Source of the DNA: Oceanimonas aquatica
GTDB lineage: Bacteria; Pseudomonadota; Gammaproteobacteria; Enterobacterales; Aeromonadaceae
Direction of reading: 5' to 3'
Assembly: GCF_030732065.1 (NCBI RefSeq)
Contig: NZ_JAVBHX010000010.1
Location: forward strand, 48,691 to 112,690
Length of the DNA stretch: 64,000 nt
The notes under the pieces: generated by a model
What the model was told of the DNA's origin: nothing
What the model saw: the letters and a program-made list of their open reading frames with translations, nothing else
The model's database searches: none
Shown: positions 47,837 to 60,338 of the stretch, one piece after another
How the letters are laid out: every line of letters begins with the position of its first letter
How positions within the stretch are numbered: position 1 is the first letter of the stretch
Translations under genes and position numbers: made by a program

Positions 47837-48697
47837 ATGGCCGGCGCAAAAGAAATACGTAGCAAGATCGGGAGTGTGAAAAACACTCAGAAGATCACCA
47901 GCGCTATGGAGATGGTGGCCGCCTCGAAAATGCGTAAAGCGCAGGATCGAATGGACCACAGCCGCCCATACGCTGAAACCATACGCAAGGTGATCGGCCA
48001 CATCGCGCAGGGGAACTTGGAATACAAGCACCCCTATCTGGAAGACCGTGAGGTCAAGCGCGTAGGCTTTATTATCGTCTCCACCGATCGTGGCCTTTGT
48101 GGTGGCCTGAACATCAACGTGTTCAAGGCTGCCATGAACCAGATGAAAGCGTACACCGACAAGGGTGTGGGCGTTGACATGTGCCTTATCGGCAGCAAGG
48201 CGGTTGGTTTCTTCAACCGTTATGGCGGCAAGGTACTGGCGCAGGCTTCTGGCCTGGGCGACAACCCCGCTCTCGATGACCTGATCGGCTCGGTCAGCGT
48301 CATGCTGGAAGCGTACGACAAGGGTGAGATAGACAAGCTGTACCTGGTGTACAACAAGTTTGAAAACACCATGGTGCAAAAGCCGACGGTCGATCAACTG
48401 TTGCCTTTGCCTGCATCGGAAGAAGAAGTGGCCAGCCACAGCTGGGACTACCTCTATGAGCCGGATCCCAAATCGCTGCTGGACACGCTGCTGGTACGCT
48501 TTGTGGAATCCCAGGTGTATCAGGGTGTGGTCGAGAACCTGGCCAGCGAACAGGCGGCCCGGATGGTAGCGATGAAAGCCGCAACCGATAACGCCGGCAA
48601 CCTCATCAACGATCTGCAACTGGTGTACAACAAGGCCCGTCAGGCCGCGATTACCCAGGAACTGAGTGAGATTGTTGCCGGGGCCGGTGCCGTATAA
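47837..48697 (+). CDS. atpG: ATP synthase F1 subunit gamma
   Basis: A 286-residue central-stalk subunit. The N-terminal helix [29 protein letters not shown] and the C-terminal [19 protein letters not shown], which forms the rotor coiled-coil with it, are conserved. GGAG lies before the ATG. Confidence 0.97.
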   Translation: MAGAKEIRSKIGSVKNTQKITSAMEMVAASKMRKAQDRMDHSRPYAETIRKVIGHIAQGNLEYKHPYLEDREVKRVGFIIVSTDRGLCGGLNINVFKAAMNQMKAYTDKGVGVDMCLIGSKAVGFFNRYGGKVLAQASGLGDNPALDDLIGSVSVMLEAYDKGEIDKLYLVYNKFENTMVQKPTVDQLLPLPASEEEVASHSWDYLYEPDPKSLLDTLLVRFVESQVYQGVVENLASEQAARMVAMKAATDNAGNLINDLQLVYNKARQAAITQELSEIVAGAGAV

Positions 48698-50119
<1,422 letters not shown>

Positions 50120-50137
50120 GCCTCTAAGGAGGACCTG

Positions 50138-50563
50138 ATGGCTGAGTATAACTTTCACCTGGACATCGTCAGCGCCGAAAAACGTTTGTTTTCCGGCTCT
50201 GTGACCGCGGTGACTGTATCCGGCTCTGAGGGTGAATTGGGCGTTCGTTACGGACACGCCCCCCTGCTGACGGCAATCCGTCCCGGCCTGGTGCAATACG
50301 TCACCAAGGCCGGCCAGCAGGAAGTTCTGTACATCTCCGGCGGTATGCTGGAAGTACAGGGCAGCAGTGTCATGGTATTGGCCGACACTGCAATTCGCGC
50401 CGAAGATCTGGATAAAGCCAAGGCCGAAGAAGCCAAAAAAGCGGCAGAAGCCAAACTGCAGAACTCCTCACACGATGTGGACTATGCGGAAGCGGCTGCC
50501 GAACTGGCCCGGGCTATGGCGAAGCTGCGCGTGCTGCAGTTGGTTAAGAAAAACGTACGTTAA
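50138..50563 (+). CDS. atpC: ATP synthase F1 subunit epsilon
   Basis: A 141-residue epsilon subunit with the N-terminal beta-sandwich ([20 protein letters not shown]...[16 protein letters not shown]) and the two-helix inhibitory C-terminus. TAAGGAGG precedes the ATG. Last gene of the operon, followed by a strong terminator. Confidence 0.97.
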   Translation: MAEYNFHLDIVSAEKRLFSGSVTAVTVSGSEGELGVRYGHAPLLTAIRPGLVQYVTKAGQQEVLYISGGMLEVQGSSVMVLADTAIRAEDLDKAKAEEAKKAAEAKLQNSSHDVDYAEAAAELARAMAKLRVLQLVKKNVR

Positions 50564-50576
50564 GCCGAACGTTCGA

Positions 50577-50605
50577 AAAAGCGACCTCAGGGTCGCTTTT
50601 TTTTT
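50577..50605 (+). terminator. Rho-independent terminator of the atp operon
   Basis: GCGACC (50581-50586) pairs with GGTCGC (50591-50596) over a four-base loop; four As precede it and nine Ts follow. Confidence 0.92.
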
Positions 50606-50666
50606 GCGAAAAAATCACAATAACCGCAGTAAAGCACATTAATTGATAAACGGGACACTCATTCCA

Positions 50667-52025
50667 ATGACGATTCAGGCGGTAATTCTGGCGGCGGGCA
50701 AGGGCACCCGCATGCGCTCTTCTCTTCCCAAGGTGCTGCACCCGGTGGCCGGCAAGCCCATGGTGGCCCATGTAATTGAGGCCGCTCAGGCTTGCGAGGT
50801 GGATGGTATTCATCTGGTATACGGTCACGGTGCCGACCAACTCAAGGCGCGCATTCAGGCCCCGGATTTGCACTGGACCCACCAGGCCGAGCAACTGGGT
50901 ACCGGCCACGCAGTGGCGGTGGCGCTGCCCGATATTGCCGATGAAGAAAGGGTTCTGGTGCTTTACGGTGACACCCCCTTGCTGCAGGCGGAGACCCTGC
51001 AGCGGCTGATCGCTGCCCAGCCCAAAGACGGAGTGGGCCTGCTTACTGTAAGCCTTGCCAACCCCACCGGCTATGGCCGTATCGTGCGGGAACACGGCAA
51101 GGTGACCGGCATTGTCGAGCAGAAGGACGCCACGCCCGAGCAATTGGCCATTACCGAGGTAAACACCGGCGTGCTGGTGGCCGACGCCGGCCGGCTCAGG
51201 GCCTGGCTGGGCGAGCTTAATAACGACAACGCTCAGGGCGAGTATTACCTCACCGATATTTTCGCCATGGCCCACCGCGATGGCTGCGACATTGCCACCG
51301 TGCAGCCGGCCAGCACCGCCGAGGTGGAAGGCGCCAACGACAGAGTGCAGCTGGCCGGGCTGGAGCGGGCCTATCAGCGCATGCAGGCCGAGCGGCTGAT
51401 GCGCGAGGGCGTAAGCCTGCTGGATCCGGCCCGCTTCGATCTGCGCGGCACCCTGACCGCCGGCGAGGAAGTGGTGATCGACGTGAACGTGATCATCGAA
51501 GGGGACGTGCGCCTGGGCAACCGGGTGAAAGTGGGCGCCAGCGCCATTCTCAGAAACTGCGTGATCGGCGACGACGCCGAGGTCAAACCCTACTCCATCG
51601 TCGAGAATGCCGAGCTGGGCAGCGCCAGCAGCGCCGGCCCCTTTGCCCGTCTGCGCCCCGGCGCCGTGCTGGGCGAAGATGCCCATGTGGGTAATTTTGT
51701 GGAAATGAAAAAGGCCCGGCTGGGCAAGGGCTCCAAGGCCGGCCACCTGACCTACCTGGGCGACGCCGAGATCGGCGAGGGCGTGAATATCGGCGCCGGC
51801 ACCATCACCTGCAACTATGACGGCGTGAACAAGTTCCAGACCGTGATCGAGGACGGCGTCTTCGTCGGCTCCGATACGCAATTAGTGGCGCCGGTACGCA
51901 TCGGCAAGAACGCCACCCTGGGGGCCGGCAGTACCGTGACCAAGGACGTGGCCGAGGCCGAGCTGGTGATCACCCGCGTGCCCCAGCGCCATATCAAAAA
52001 CTGGCCCCGCCCGACCAAAAAATAA
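50667..52025 (+). CDS. glmU: Bifunctional UDP-GlcNAc pyrophosphorylase / glucosamine-1-phosphate acetyltransferase
   Basis: A 452-residue enzyme making UDP-GlcNAc for peptidoglycan and LPS. The N-terminal uridyltransferase has [19 protein letters not shown] and YGDTPLL; the C-terminal acetyltransferase is a left-handed beta-helix of hexapeptide repeats (about 250-430) with [23 protein letters not shown] 50667 matches the family start [13 protein letters not shown]. Monocistronic between two terminators. Confidence 0.97.
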   Translation: MTIQAVILAAGKGTRMRSSLPKVLHPVAGKPMVAHVIEAAQACEVDGIHLVYGHGADQLKARIQAPDLHWTHQAEQLGTGHAVAVALPDIADEERVLVLYGDTPLLQAETLQRLIAAQPKDGVGLLTVSLANPTGYGRIVREHGKVTGIVEQKDATPEQLAITEVNTGVLVADAGRLRAWLGELNNDNAQGEYYLTDIFAMAHRDGCDIATVQPASTAEVEGANDRVQLAGLERAYQRMQAERLMREGVSLLDPARFDLRGTLTAGEEVVIDVNVIIEGDVRLGNRVKVGASAILRNCVIGDDAEVKPYSIVENAELGSASSAGPFARLRPGAVLGEDAHVGNFVEMKKARLGKGSKAGHLTYLGDAEIGEGVNIGAGTITCNYDGVNKFQTVIEDGVFVGSDTQLVAPVRIGKNATLGAGSTVTKDVAEAELVITRVPQRHIKNWPRPTKK

Positions 52026-52056
52026 AGCTCGAAGCTGAAAGCCTGAAGCAAAACTG

Positions 52057-52088
52057 ACGCGGCTGTGATTTCACTGCCGCGTTTTTGT
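52057..52088 (+). terminator. Rho-independent terminator of glmU
   Basis: ACGCGGC (52057-52063) pairs with GCCGCGT (52076-52082) across a 12-base loop; TTTTGTTTT follows. Confidence 0.82.
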
Positions 52089-52107
52089 TTTCGGCTTTGT
52101 CTGTACT

Positions 52108-52188
52108 GTCATTCCGGCCCCCGAGCCGGAATCCATTCTGCAGACAAGGGGCAACCCGCCCTGGACTCCGGCCTGCGCCGGAGTGACG
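52108..52188. repeat. Double-hairpin intergenic repeat element
   Basis: Two hairpins: ATTCCGGC/GCCGGAAT (52111-52118 with 52125-52132) and ACTCCGGC/GCCGGAGT (52165-52172 with 52177-52184). The whole element is also an imperfect inverted repeat, opening GTCATTCCGGC and closing GCCGGAGTGAC. It resembles the small GTCATTCCGGC-type intergenic repeats common in Proteobacteria. It lies between the glmU terminator and glmR; no other copy was noticed in this window. Confidence 0.6.
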
Positions 52189-52259
52189 GGACTTTTAGGT
52201 TGATCGGGTTTCTTTTGATCTGCTAGCATTTAAATTTCAAAACGAAACTTAGTGCTGCC

Positions 52260-53051
52260 ATGTCGAAACGCAATACGCAACAACGCCGTCATACCATCGT
52301 CACTCTGCTGGCCGAGCAGGGAGAAGTGACCGTGGATGAGCTGGCCCGGCGTTTTGACACTTCCGAAGTGACCATTCGCAAGGATCTGACCGCGCTGGAG
52401 AAAAACGGCCTGCTGCTGCGCCGCTATGGCGGCGCCGTGCCGGTGCCGAGCGAAATGGTGGCCGAGGCCGAGCCGGTTTCGAAACGAAAGCGGGCGCTGG
52501 CCCGGGCGGCGGCGGCGCGTCTTCGTGATCACAATCGCATCATTATCGACAGTGGCAGCACCACGGCGGCGCTGCTGGGCGAGCTGGGCCACAAGCACGG
52601 CCTGGTGGTGATGACCAACTCCCTCAATATCGCCAACACCCTGCGTGAGCTGGAGCCGGAGCCAACCCTGCTGATGACCGGCGGCACCTGGGATCCGTCC
52701 TCCGAGTCGTTTCAGGGCCGTGTGGCCGAGCAGGTGCTGCGCTCCTATGACTTCGATCAGCTGTTTATCGGTGCCGACGGCATCGATCTGGCGCGGGGCA
52801 CCACCACCTTTAACGAGCTGACCGGGCTGTCCCGGGTGATGGCCGAGGTGGCCCGGGAAGTGGTGGTGATGGTGGAGTCGGACAAGATCGGCCGTAAAAT
52901 TCCCAACCTGGAGCTGCCCTGGGAGCGTATTCATACCCTGGTCACCGACAGTGGCCTGGACAAAAGCATTCAACAACAAATAACCGACAAGGGCGTCACT
53001 CTGGTGATCGCGCCCTTATCTCTGAGGACAAGAGCATGTGTGGAATTGTAG
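52260..53051 (+). CDS. glmR: DeoR-family regulator of glmS (GlmR-like)
   Basis: A 263-residue DeoR-family repressor: N-terminal winged HTH (about 1-60, [23 protein letters not shown]) and a sugar-phosphate-sensing DeoRC domain (about 75-235, [16 protein letters not shown] and [18 protein letters not shown]). It overlaps glmS by 16 bases. The same gene in the same place in Pseudomonas (between glmU and glmS) is called GlmR. It probably senses an amino-sugar phosphate and controls glmS; the effector is inferred. Confidence 0.85.
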   Translation: MSKRNTQQRRHTIVTLLAEQGEVTVDELARRFDTSEVTIRKDLTALEKNGLLLRRYGGAVPVPSEMVAEAEPVSKRKRALARAAAARLRDHNRIIIDSGSTTAALLGELGHKHGLVVMTNSLNIANTLRELEPEPTLLMTGGTWDPSSESFQGRVAEQVLRSYDFDQLFIGADGIDLARGTTTFNELTGLSRVMAEVAREVVVMVESDKIGRKIPNLELPWERIHTLVTDSGLDKSIQQQITDKGVTLVIAPLSLRTRACVEL

Positions 53052-54865
53052 GGGCCGTGGCCCAGCGTGATGTGGCGGAGATCCTGGTAGAGGGCCTGCG
53101 CCGTCTGGAATACCGGGGCTACGACTCCGCCGGGGTGGCCATTATTCACGACCAGCAGCTGGGCCGGGTGCGGCGACTGGGCAAGGTGCAGGCCCTGGCC
53201 GATGCCCTGAATGAGCAGCCGCTGGCCGGCGGTACCGGCATAGCCCACACTCGCTGGGCCACCCATGGTGAGCCTTCCGAGCGTAACGCTCATCCCCACG
53301 TGTCCGGCAACATTGCCGTGGTGCACAACGGCATTATCGAAAATCACGAAGAACTGCGTGAGGAACTTAAGGCCAAGGGCTACACCTTTGCGTCAGACAC
53401 AGACACCGAGGTCATCGCCCATCTGGTGCACTGGCATCGCCAGCATACTGACAGCCTGCTGGCGGCGTTGCAGGCCACGGTCAAGGAGCTGCGTGGTGCC
53501 TACGGTACCGTGCTGATGGACGTCAATGACCCTTCACGCGTAGTGGTGGCCCGCTCCGGCTCACCATTGGTGATCGGTCTGGGCCTGGGTGAGAACTTTA
53601 TTGCGTCCGATCAGCTGGCGCTATTGCCGGTCACCCGCCGTTTTCTGTTTCTGGAAGAGGGCGACGTGGCCGAGGTAACCCGCCGGGAGATCCACATTTA
53701 CGACAGCGACGGCCAGCCGGTCACCCGCGCCGAGCAGGAATCGGACGTGACCCACGACGCCGGCGACAAGGGCGAATACCGCCACCACATGCTGAAGGAA
53801 ATTCATGAGCAGCCCAAATCCATTACCGACACCCTGGAAGGCCGGCTGAGCGAGCAGGGCGTGGTGGTGGAATCGTTCGGTAACGGCGCCCGCGATATCT
53901 TTGAAAAGGTGGAGCACATTCAGCTGATCGCCTGCGGCACCTCCTACCATGCCGGCATGGTGGCCCGCTACTGGTTCGAGGCGCTGGCCGGTGTGCCCTG
54001 CGATATCGAGATCGCCTCGGAGTTTCGCTACCGCAAGTCGGTGGTGCGTCCCAACAGCCTGCTGATCACCCTGTCCCAGAGTGGCGAGACCGCCGACACC
54101 CTGGCGGCACTGCGGCTGGCGAAAGAGTCCGGCTATATGAGCAGCCTGACCATCTGCAACGTGCCCGGATCGTCTCTGGTGCGGGAGTCGGATCTGGCCT
54201 TTATGACTCGGGCTGGCGCCGAAATTGGCGTGGCCTCCACCAAGGCCTTTACCACTCAACTGGTGGCACTGCTGATGCTGGTGGCGGCGGTGGGCCGGTG
54301 CCGCGGCAACCTGAGTGAGCAGGCCGAAGCAGATCTGGTGCGCTCGCTGCGTTCGCTGCCGGCACATATTGTCGATACCCTGGCGCTGGCCGGTGATATC
54401 GAGGCCCTGGCGGAAGAATTTGCCGACAAGTACCACAGTCTGTTCCTGGGCCGGGGCGAGCAGTATCCCATCGCCATGGAAGGGGCGCTCAAGCTCAAGG
54501 AAATTTCCTACATTCATGCCGAGGCCTATGCCGCCGGTGAGCTCAAGCATGGCCCGCTGGCGCTGATCGACGCCGACATGCCGATCATAGTAGTGGCGCC
54601 CAATAACGAGCTGCTGGAAAAGCTGAAGTCCAACGTGGAGGAAGTGCGCGCCCGGGGCGGCATTCTGTACGTGTTCGCCGACAAGCAGGCCGGCTTTAAA
54701 GGGGACGACACCATGCGGGTGATGTCGCTGGAGCACGTGGATGAAGTGATCGCCCCCATCGTCTATACGGTGCCGCTGCAGTTGCTGTCTTACTACGTGG
54801 CGCTGATCAAGGGCACCGACGTGGATCAGCCCCGCAATCTCGCCAAGAGCGTGACGGTGGAATAA
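53036..54865 (+). CDS. glmS: Glutamine-fructose-6-phosphate aminotransferase (isomerising)
   Basis: A 609-residue enzyme making glucosamine-6-phosphate, the first step of amino-sugar synthesis. Cys2 (MCGIVGAV) is the glutaminase nucleophile after Met removal. Two SIS domains follow (about 285-425 and 460-600), with [18 protein letters not shown] and [15 protein letters not shown]. The start lies inside the end of glmR, after GAGGACAAGAGC. The overlap with glmR leaves no room for a glmS ribozyme leader. Confidence 0.98.
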   Translation: MCGIVGAVAQRDVAEILVEGLRRLEYRGYDSAGVAIIHDQQLGRVRRLGKVQALADALNEQPLAGGTGIAHTRWATHGEPSERNAHPHVSGNIAVVHNGIIENHEELREELKAKGYTFASDTDTEVIAHLVHWHRQHTDSLLAALQATVKELRGAYGTVLMDVNDPSRVVVARSGSPLVIGLGLGENFIASDQLALLPVTRRFLFLEEGDVAEVTRREIHIYDSDGQPVTRAEQESDVTHDAGDKGEYRHHMLKEIHEQPKSITDTLEGRLSEQGVVVESFGNGARDIFEKVEHIQLIACGTSYHAGMVARYWFEALAGVPCDIEIASEFRYRKSVVRPNSLLITLSQSGETADTLAALRLAKESGYMSSLTICNVPGSSLVRESDLAFMTRAGAEIGVASTKAFTTQLVALLMLVAAVGRCRGNLSEQAEADLVRSLRSLPAHIVDTLALAGDIEALAEEFADKYHSLFLGRGEQYPIAMEGALKLKEISYIHAEAYAAGELKHGPLALIDADMPIIVVAPNNELLEKLKSNVEEVRARGGILYVFADKQAGFKGDDTMRVMSLEHVDEVIAPIVYTVPLQLLSYYVALIKGTDVDQPRNLAKSVTVE

Positions 54866-54890
54866 GCCGTAAAAAGGCCATTTACCTCAT

Positions 54891-54922
54891 GACAACCCGG
54901 GCTTGCCCGGGTTGTCTGGTTT
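54891..54922. terminator. Bidirectional terminator between glmS and the LuxQ-like gene
   Basis: ACAACCCGGGC (54892-54902) pairs with GCCCGGGTTGT (54905-54915). It stands between two convergent genes; its right end touches the stop codon of the LuxQ-like gene. The T-runs are short, so efficiency is uncertain. Confidence 0.75.
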
Positions 54923-56717
54923 AGTGGTCCTGAGAGGTGGTGTTTCTGAGCCCGGGAATATTGGAGAACACCGCCACGTAATGGCTGGTTTCTCCGCGTT
55001 CATTCGCCAGGGTGCGAATGGACAGCCACAGGGGCAGGGTAGCGCTGTCACTGGTCCGACAGCGAAGTTCGCCCTGCCAGTGGCCGTGTGTATCCACCGC
55101 CTGCCAGGGCGACTGGTCGTCGGCCTGCAGGGGCAGGGCGCCGTCGGGGGGCTGGCCCACCATGTTATCCAGCATAAACCCGGTGAGCCGGGTGTAGGCC
55201 GGGTTGGCATATACCAGCCGCTGGTGGCGGTCGAAGATCATGACCGCTTCCAGCATGTTGGCCAGCACCAGGCGGTTCAGTTGCAGGGATTCTTCCGCCT
55301 GTTTCAGGCGGCTGATGTCCTGCCCCTGCAATTGCACCGCGGTGACTACCTGGTTGGTGAAGACCGGCGCCAGGGTCCACAGCTGGCAGCGCGCCTGCCG
55401 GGGCAGGGGACCTAGGCGGGCTTCCACATCATCAACCCGGTGGCCCTTTCTGGCCTTGTCGATCGCCTGTTGCAGGGGCGCCAGCTGCTCGGGACTGAAA
55501 TAGCGGGTGAGAGGAGTTCCCACCAGCTCGCCGTGGCCGCGTTCAAACAGCGCCGTGGCCATTTGGTTGAGGGCCTGAATACGATCGTCGTTGTCGACGA
55601 TAATGGTGGCGGAGTTGGCGGCGTCAAACAGGTGCGCCAGGCGCAGCTCATTTTGCTGCAGTATGGTCACCATGCTTTCCAGGCTGCTGCCGAGAAAATT
55701 GAATTCCTGAATGCGGTCGGGCTGAAAGGCGGCCTTCTTGCCCTGGCTCACGCGCTCGGCAAAGCGGGTGAGGCTGGCCAGAGGCACCGAGATCAGCCGC
55801 AGCGTGTACAGCGACAGCAGCAGTGCCGCCAGCAGTACCAGCATTAATGCCAGCAGGGTATGGTAGCCATAGTTCTGCTGCAATTGCTGGGCGATGGTGT
55901 TATCGGTCAGCAACAGCAGTTGCAGCTCGCTGGGCTCGTCATTGATCCGCAGGGGCTGCAGGCTGAAATAATGGCCTTGGATCTGGCCATAAGGCTGCTG
56001 GCTTGCCAGGACTTGAGTGAACACGCCGGGGGCTATGTCGTTGTTGTTGAGGTAGGCCGGCCCTACCGGCTTGCCGTGCAGTATCAGCTGCACCCGAAAG
56101 TTTTCTGCGCCCCGGGCCAGCTGGCGCAACAGGCTGAGGTTGTCATTCAGCACCACACCGCCAAACAGGCTGCCGGTGACCTGACCCGAGTCCGGGGCGA
56201 TGACCGGATAACGTTGCACCAGGGCGGTCTGGCGGGTAAAGGGCGCATCCAGCTCAATGCTGGTCCACTGATGGTACAGCGGCGGCGCGGCGATCAACTG
56301 CTGCTGCCGGTGCTCCATGGCATAGAGCGGCGAGTTCAGATTGACCCACAGCTTTTCCTGCCGGCTCAGCATCAGCAGATCCAGGTGTTCTCCGTGGCGG
56401 TGCTCCAGCATGTTCTGTAATTGATCTTCGGCGGCGTTTCGGTTGCCGGTCGACAGGGTCTGCGCCAGTTCCGATTGCTCGGCGGAGGCCGACAGCAGGC
56501 CATCCAGTCCGCTCAGGTAGCTGTCGAGCAGGATCTGCAGCCGGTCATTGGCCTCTTCCAGCTGATGGCGAATGCTGTCATCCACCATGGTTGAGGTGCT
56601 GCGGTAGGTCAGCAGCAGCAGGGCGGCCGCCAGCAACAGAAAGGCGGGCAGCAGTACCAGCAGCAGTTGCCGAAGCAGCGGCCGGGCGTTGGTGTTATCG
56701 GGAGTAACGGAAGGCAT
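54921..56717 (-). CDS. LuxQ-like membrane sensor ending in two PAS domains, no kinase
   Basis: A 598-residue inner-membrane protein. TM1 about 15-38, periplasmic LuxQ-type sensor region about 40-285, TM2 about 287-308, HAMP-like linker about 309-355, PAS1 about 357-475, PAS2 about 482-590. The blocks SGQVTGSLFGGVVLNDNLSLL, IQEFNFLGSSLESM and VQLQGQDISRLKQAEES recall Vibrio LuxQ up to the end of its PAS domain. LuxQ then continues into HisKA, HATPase and receiver domains; here a second PAS and a stop replace them, and glmS begins right after the terminator. It overlaps luxP by 23 bases. ATG 56717 is favoured over 56762, which would overlap luxP by 68. It may signal through a partner kinase. 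Confidence 0.82.
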   Translation of the reverse strand: MPSVTPDNTNARPLLRQLLLVLLPAFLLLAAALLLLTYRSTSTMVDDSIRHQLEEANDRLQILLDSYLSGLDGLLSASAEQSELAQTLSTGNRNAAEDQLQNMLEHRHGEHLDLLMLSRQEKLWVNLNSPLYAMEHRQQQLIAAPPLYHQWTSIELDAPFTRQTALVQRYPVIAPDSGQVTGSLFGGVVLNDNLSLLRQLARGAENFRVQLILHGKPVGPAYLNNNDIAPGVFTQVLASQQPYGQIQGHYFSLQPLRINDEPSELQLLLLTDNTIAQQLQQNYGYHTLLALMLVLLAALLLSLYTLRLISVPLASLTRFAERVSQGKKAAFQPDRIQEFNFLGSSLESMVTILQQNELRLAHLFDAANSATIIVDNDDRIQALNQMATALFERGHGELVGTPLTRYFSPEQLAPLQQAIDKARKGHRVDDVEARLGPLPRQARCQLWTLAPVFTNQVVTAVQLQGQDISRLKQAEESLQLNRLVLANMLEAVMIFDRHQRLVYANPAYTRLTGFMLDNMVGQPPDGALPLQADDQSPWQAVDTHGHWQGELRCRTSDSATLPLWLSIRTLANERGETSHYVAVFSNIPGLRNTTSQDH

Positions 56718-57798
56718 GGGCTTTAAGACGTTCCAGTTCGTCGGCGGGCGTGTGCCGGTCAATCACGGCGAAGTCGCCGCTGTATACCTGGGGCAGACGG
56801 TGAGCCTTGCCTTCCTGATCGAGGCGAATGGCCTCCGCCATGGCCACGCCGTTGTCATCGTTCATGCGCATCACGGTCAGATCCAGATCGCCCCGGGCCA
56901 GGGCGTCGAGCTCGGCGCTGCCGCCGCCCCAGCCGTTGAGGAGCACCTTGTCCTTTTTACCCTGGGCGCGCAGGCTCTCGGCGGCGCCCAGGGCGATGTC
57001 CGTGGTGCAGGCGTAAACCAGGTTAATGTCGGGCGCTGTGGTCAGTGCCTGTTGTACCGCCTGACGGGCCTTGTTTCGCTCCACATCGGTATAAAAGGCC
57101 TGGCGCAGCGCAAAACCGGGCTGGTTGGCGGTCAGGCGAATAAATTCGTCCCCCCGGGCCTGGCTCACATACCCTTGGGTGCCATACAGCATCAGGTAGT
57201 TGGCCCGGGCGCCGGTCATGCGGGCGATGGTTTCGGTGAGCAGCCGGGTGCCTTCCCGGTGATCAAACCCCACGTAGAAAAACGGCTGGCGCTTTGCCCA
57301 CGATTTCAGCGGCGTGGTGATGTTCATCAGGATCAGTTTGGGATGGCCGCGGGCGATGATTTTTTCCACCAGCACTCGGTGGCGCAGGGCATTAACCGTA
57401 AAAATCAGGTAGTCGGGCTGGCTGTTCAGGGCCTTGGCCAGCAGGGCTTCCTGTTGTCTGAGGGTGGTGGCGGGCTGAAACGAATAGCTTTTCAGGGAAT
57501 AGGGCAGGCCGATTTCCTGCAGCCGGCGGGACAGGCTCAAGCGGTTGCGTGACCAGTAGTCGGAGATTTGCGCATCCGGGGTCAGCATGGCAATGCGTAC
57601 CGGTGGGGTACGGGAGGAATGCCAGGGCAGGGCGGGTTGCCGAACCCGTGCCGCAAACGCATCGGTCAGCTGGCGCTGTTCGGGAAAGGCCTTCAGGTAG
57701 TCCCGGTAGGTCCAGTAATCCTGTCCCCTGGCCAGGGACCCGCCGGAGAGCAGCAGCATGGACAGCAGGGCTGTGAACAATAATCGCACTATCAACAT
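56695..57798 (-). CDS. luxP: LuxP-like periplasmic autoinducer-2-binding protein
   Basis: A 367-residue periplasmic binding protein with a Sec signal (about 1-25). It aligns with Vibrio harveyi LuxP almost gap-free: AQISDYW, LILMNITTPLKSW, QPFFYVGFDHREGTR, VSQARGD, NGWGGGSAELDA, LTVMRMNDD and the end VYSGDFAVI...RAFRYS-like. Residues I recall as contacting boron-bound AI-2 are kept at or within one position: Gln77, Ser79, Trp82, Asn159, Arg215, Thr266, Trp290, Arg311. Position 136 is Asn where V. harveyi has Asp. It is the first gene of a two-gene operon with the LuxQ-like sensor. luxS, luxU and luxO are not in the window. Confidence 0.9.
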   Translation of the reverse strand: MLIVRLLFTALLSMLLLSGGSLARGQDYWTYRDYLKAFPEQRQLTDAFAARVRQPALPWHSSRTPPVRIAMLTPDAQISDYWSRNRLSLSRRLQEIGLPYSLKSYSFQPATTLRQQEALLAKALNSQPDYLIFTVNALRHRVLVEKIIARGHPKLILMNITTPLKSWAKRQPFFYVGFDHREGTRLLTETIARMTGARANYLMLYGTQGYVSQARGDEFIRLTANQPGFALRQAFYTDVERNKARQAVQQALTTAPDINLVYACTTDIALGAAESLRAQGKKDKVLLNGWGGGSAELDALARGDLDLTVMRMNDDNGVAMAEAIRLDQEGKAHRLPQVYSGDFAVIDRHTPADELERLKAHAFRYSR

Positions 57799-57911
57799 CA
57801 GGGGCCGGTCATACCAAGGGACGGAGTGGGCGGAATATTATGGCGATCATATTATGTGCACCGGGCAAAGTCAGTATTTTCCTCTGTGGCAATCAGACGA
57901 TGCAAAACGGA

Positions 57912-57947
57912 GCCGGTAAATCAGGTTGAATAACCCGATTTACCGGC
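57912..57947. terminator. Inverted repeat, probable katG terminator
   Basis: GCCGGTAAATC (57912-57922) pairs with GATTTACCGGC (57937-57947) over 14 bases. On the minus strand TCCGTTTT follows the stem, fitting termination of katG; on the + strand AGATTTTT follows. Confidence 0.7.
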
Positions 57948-57978
57948 AGATTTTTAATTTTGATGCTTTCGTACGGCG

Positions 57979-60183
<2,205 letters not shown>

Positions 60184-60290
60184 TTATTGAACGGTGGAGC
60201 CGGGATCAGCAAGCATGCCAGCACAAACAGAGCAGGCTGGTGCCGCTTTTATCGAAGCATAGACTATGGCGTTGGCCGAAGAGCGGGTAT

Positions 60291-60317
60291 AAAAAAGGCC
60301 GGGTTTGATACCCGGCC
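60291..60317 (-). terminator. Rho-independent terminator of the chemoreceptor gene
   Basis: On the minus strand GGCCGGGT (complement of 60310-60317) pairs with ACCCGGCC (complement of 60297-60304), followed by TTTTTT (complement of 60291-60296). It is 22 bases past the stop. Confidence 0.9.
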
Positions 60318-60338
60318 CGATGACATCTGCAAGCAGAA

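Noticed and set aside
57799..57900. AT-rich ATAATAT motifs upstream of luxP as a promoter
   Set aside because: Several overlapping -10-like words occur, but none has a convincing -35 at the right distance.
60245..60290. An OxyR-like half palindrome (CATAGACTATG) upstream of katG
   Set aside because: The full OxyR pattern of four spaced ATAG/CTAT elements is not present, so it is too weak to report as an operator.
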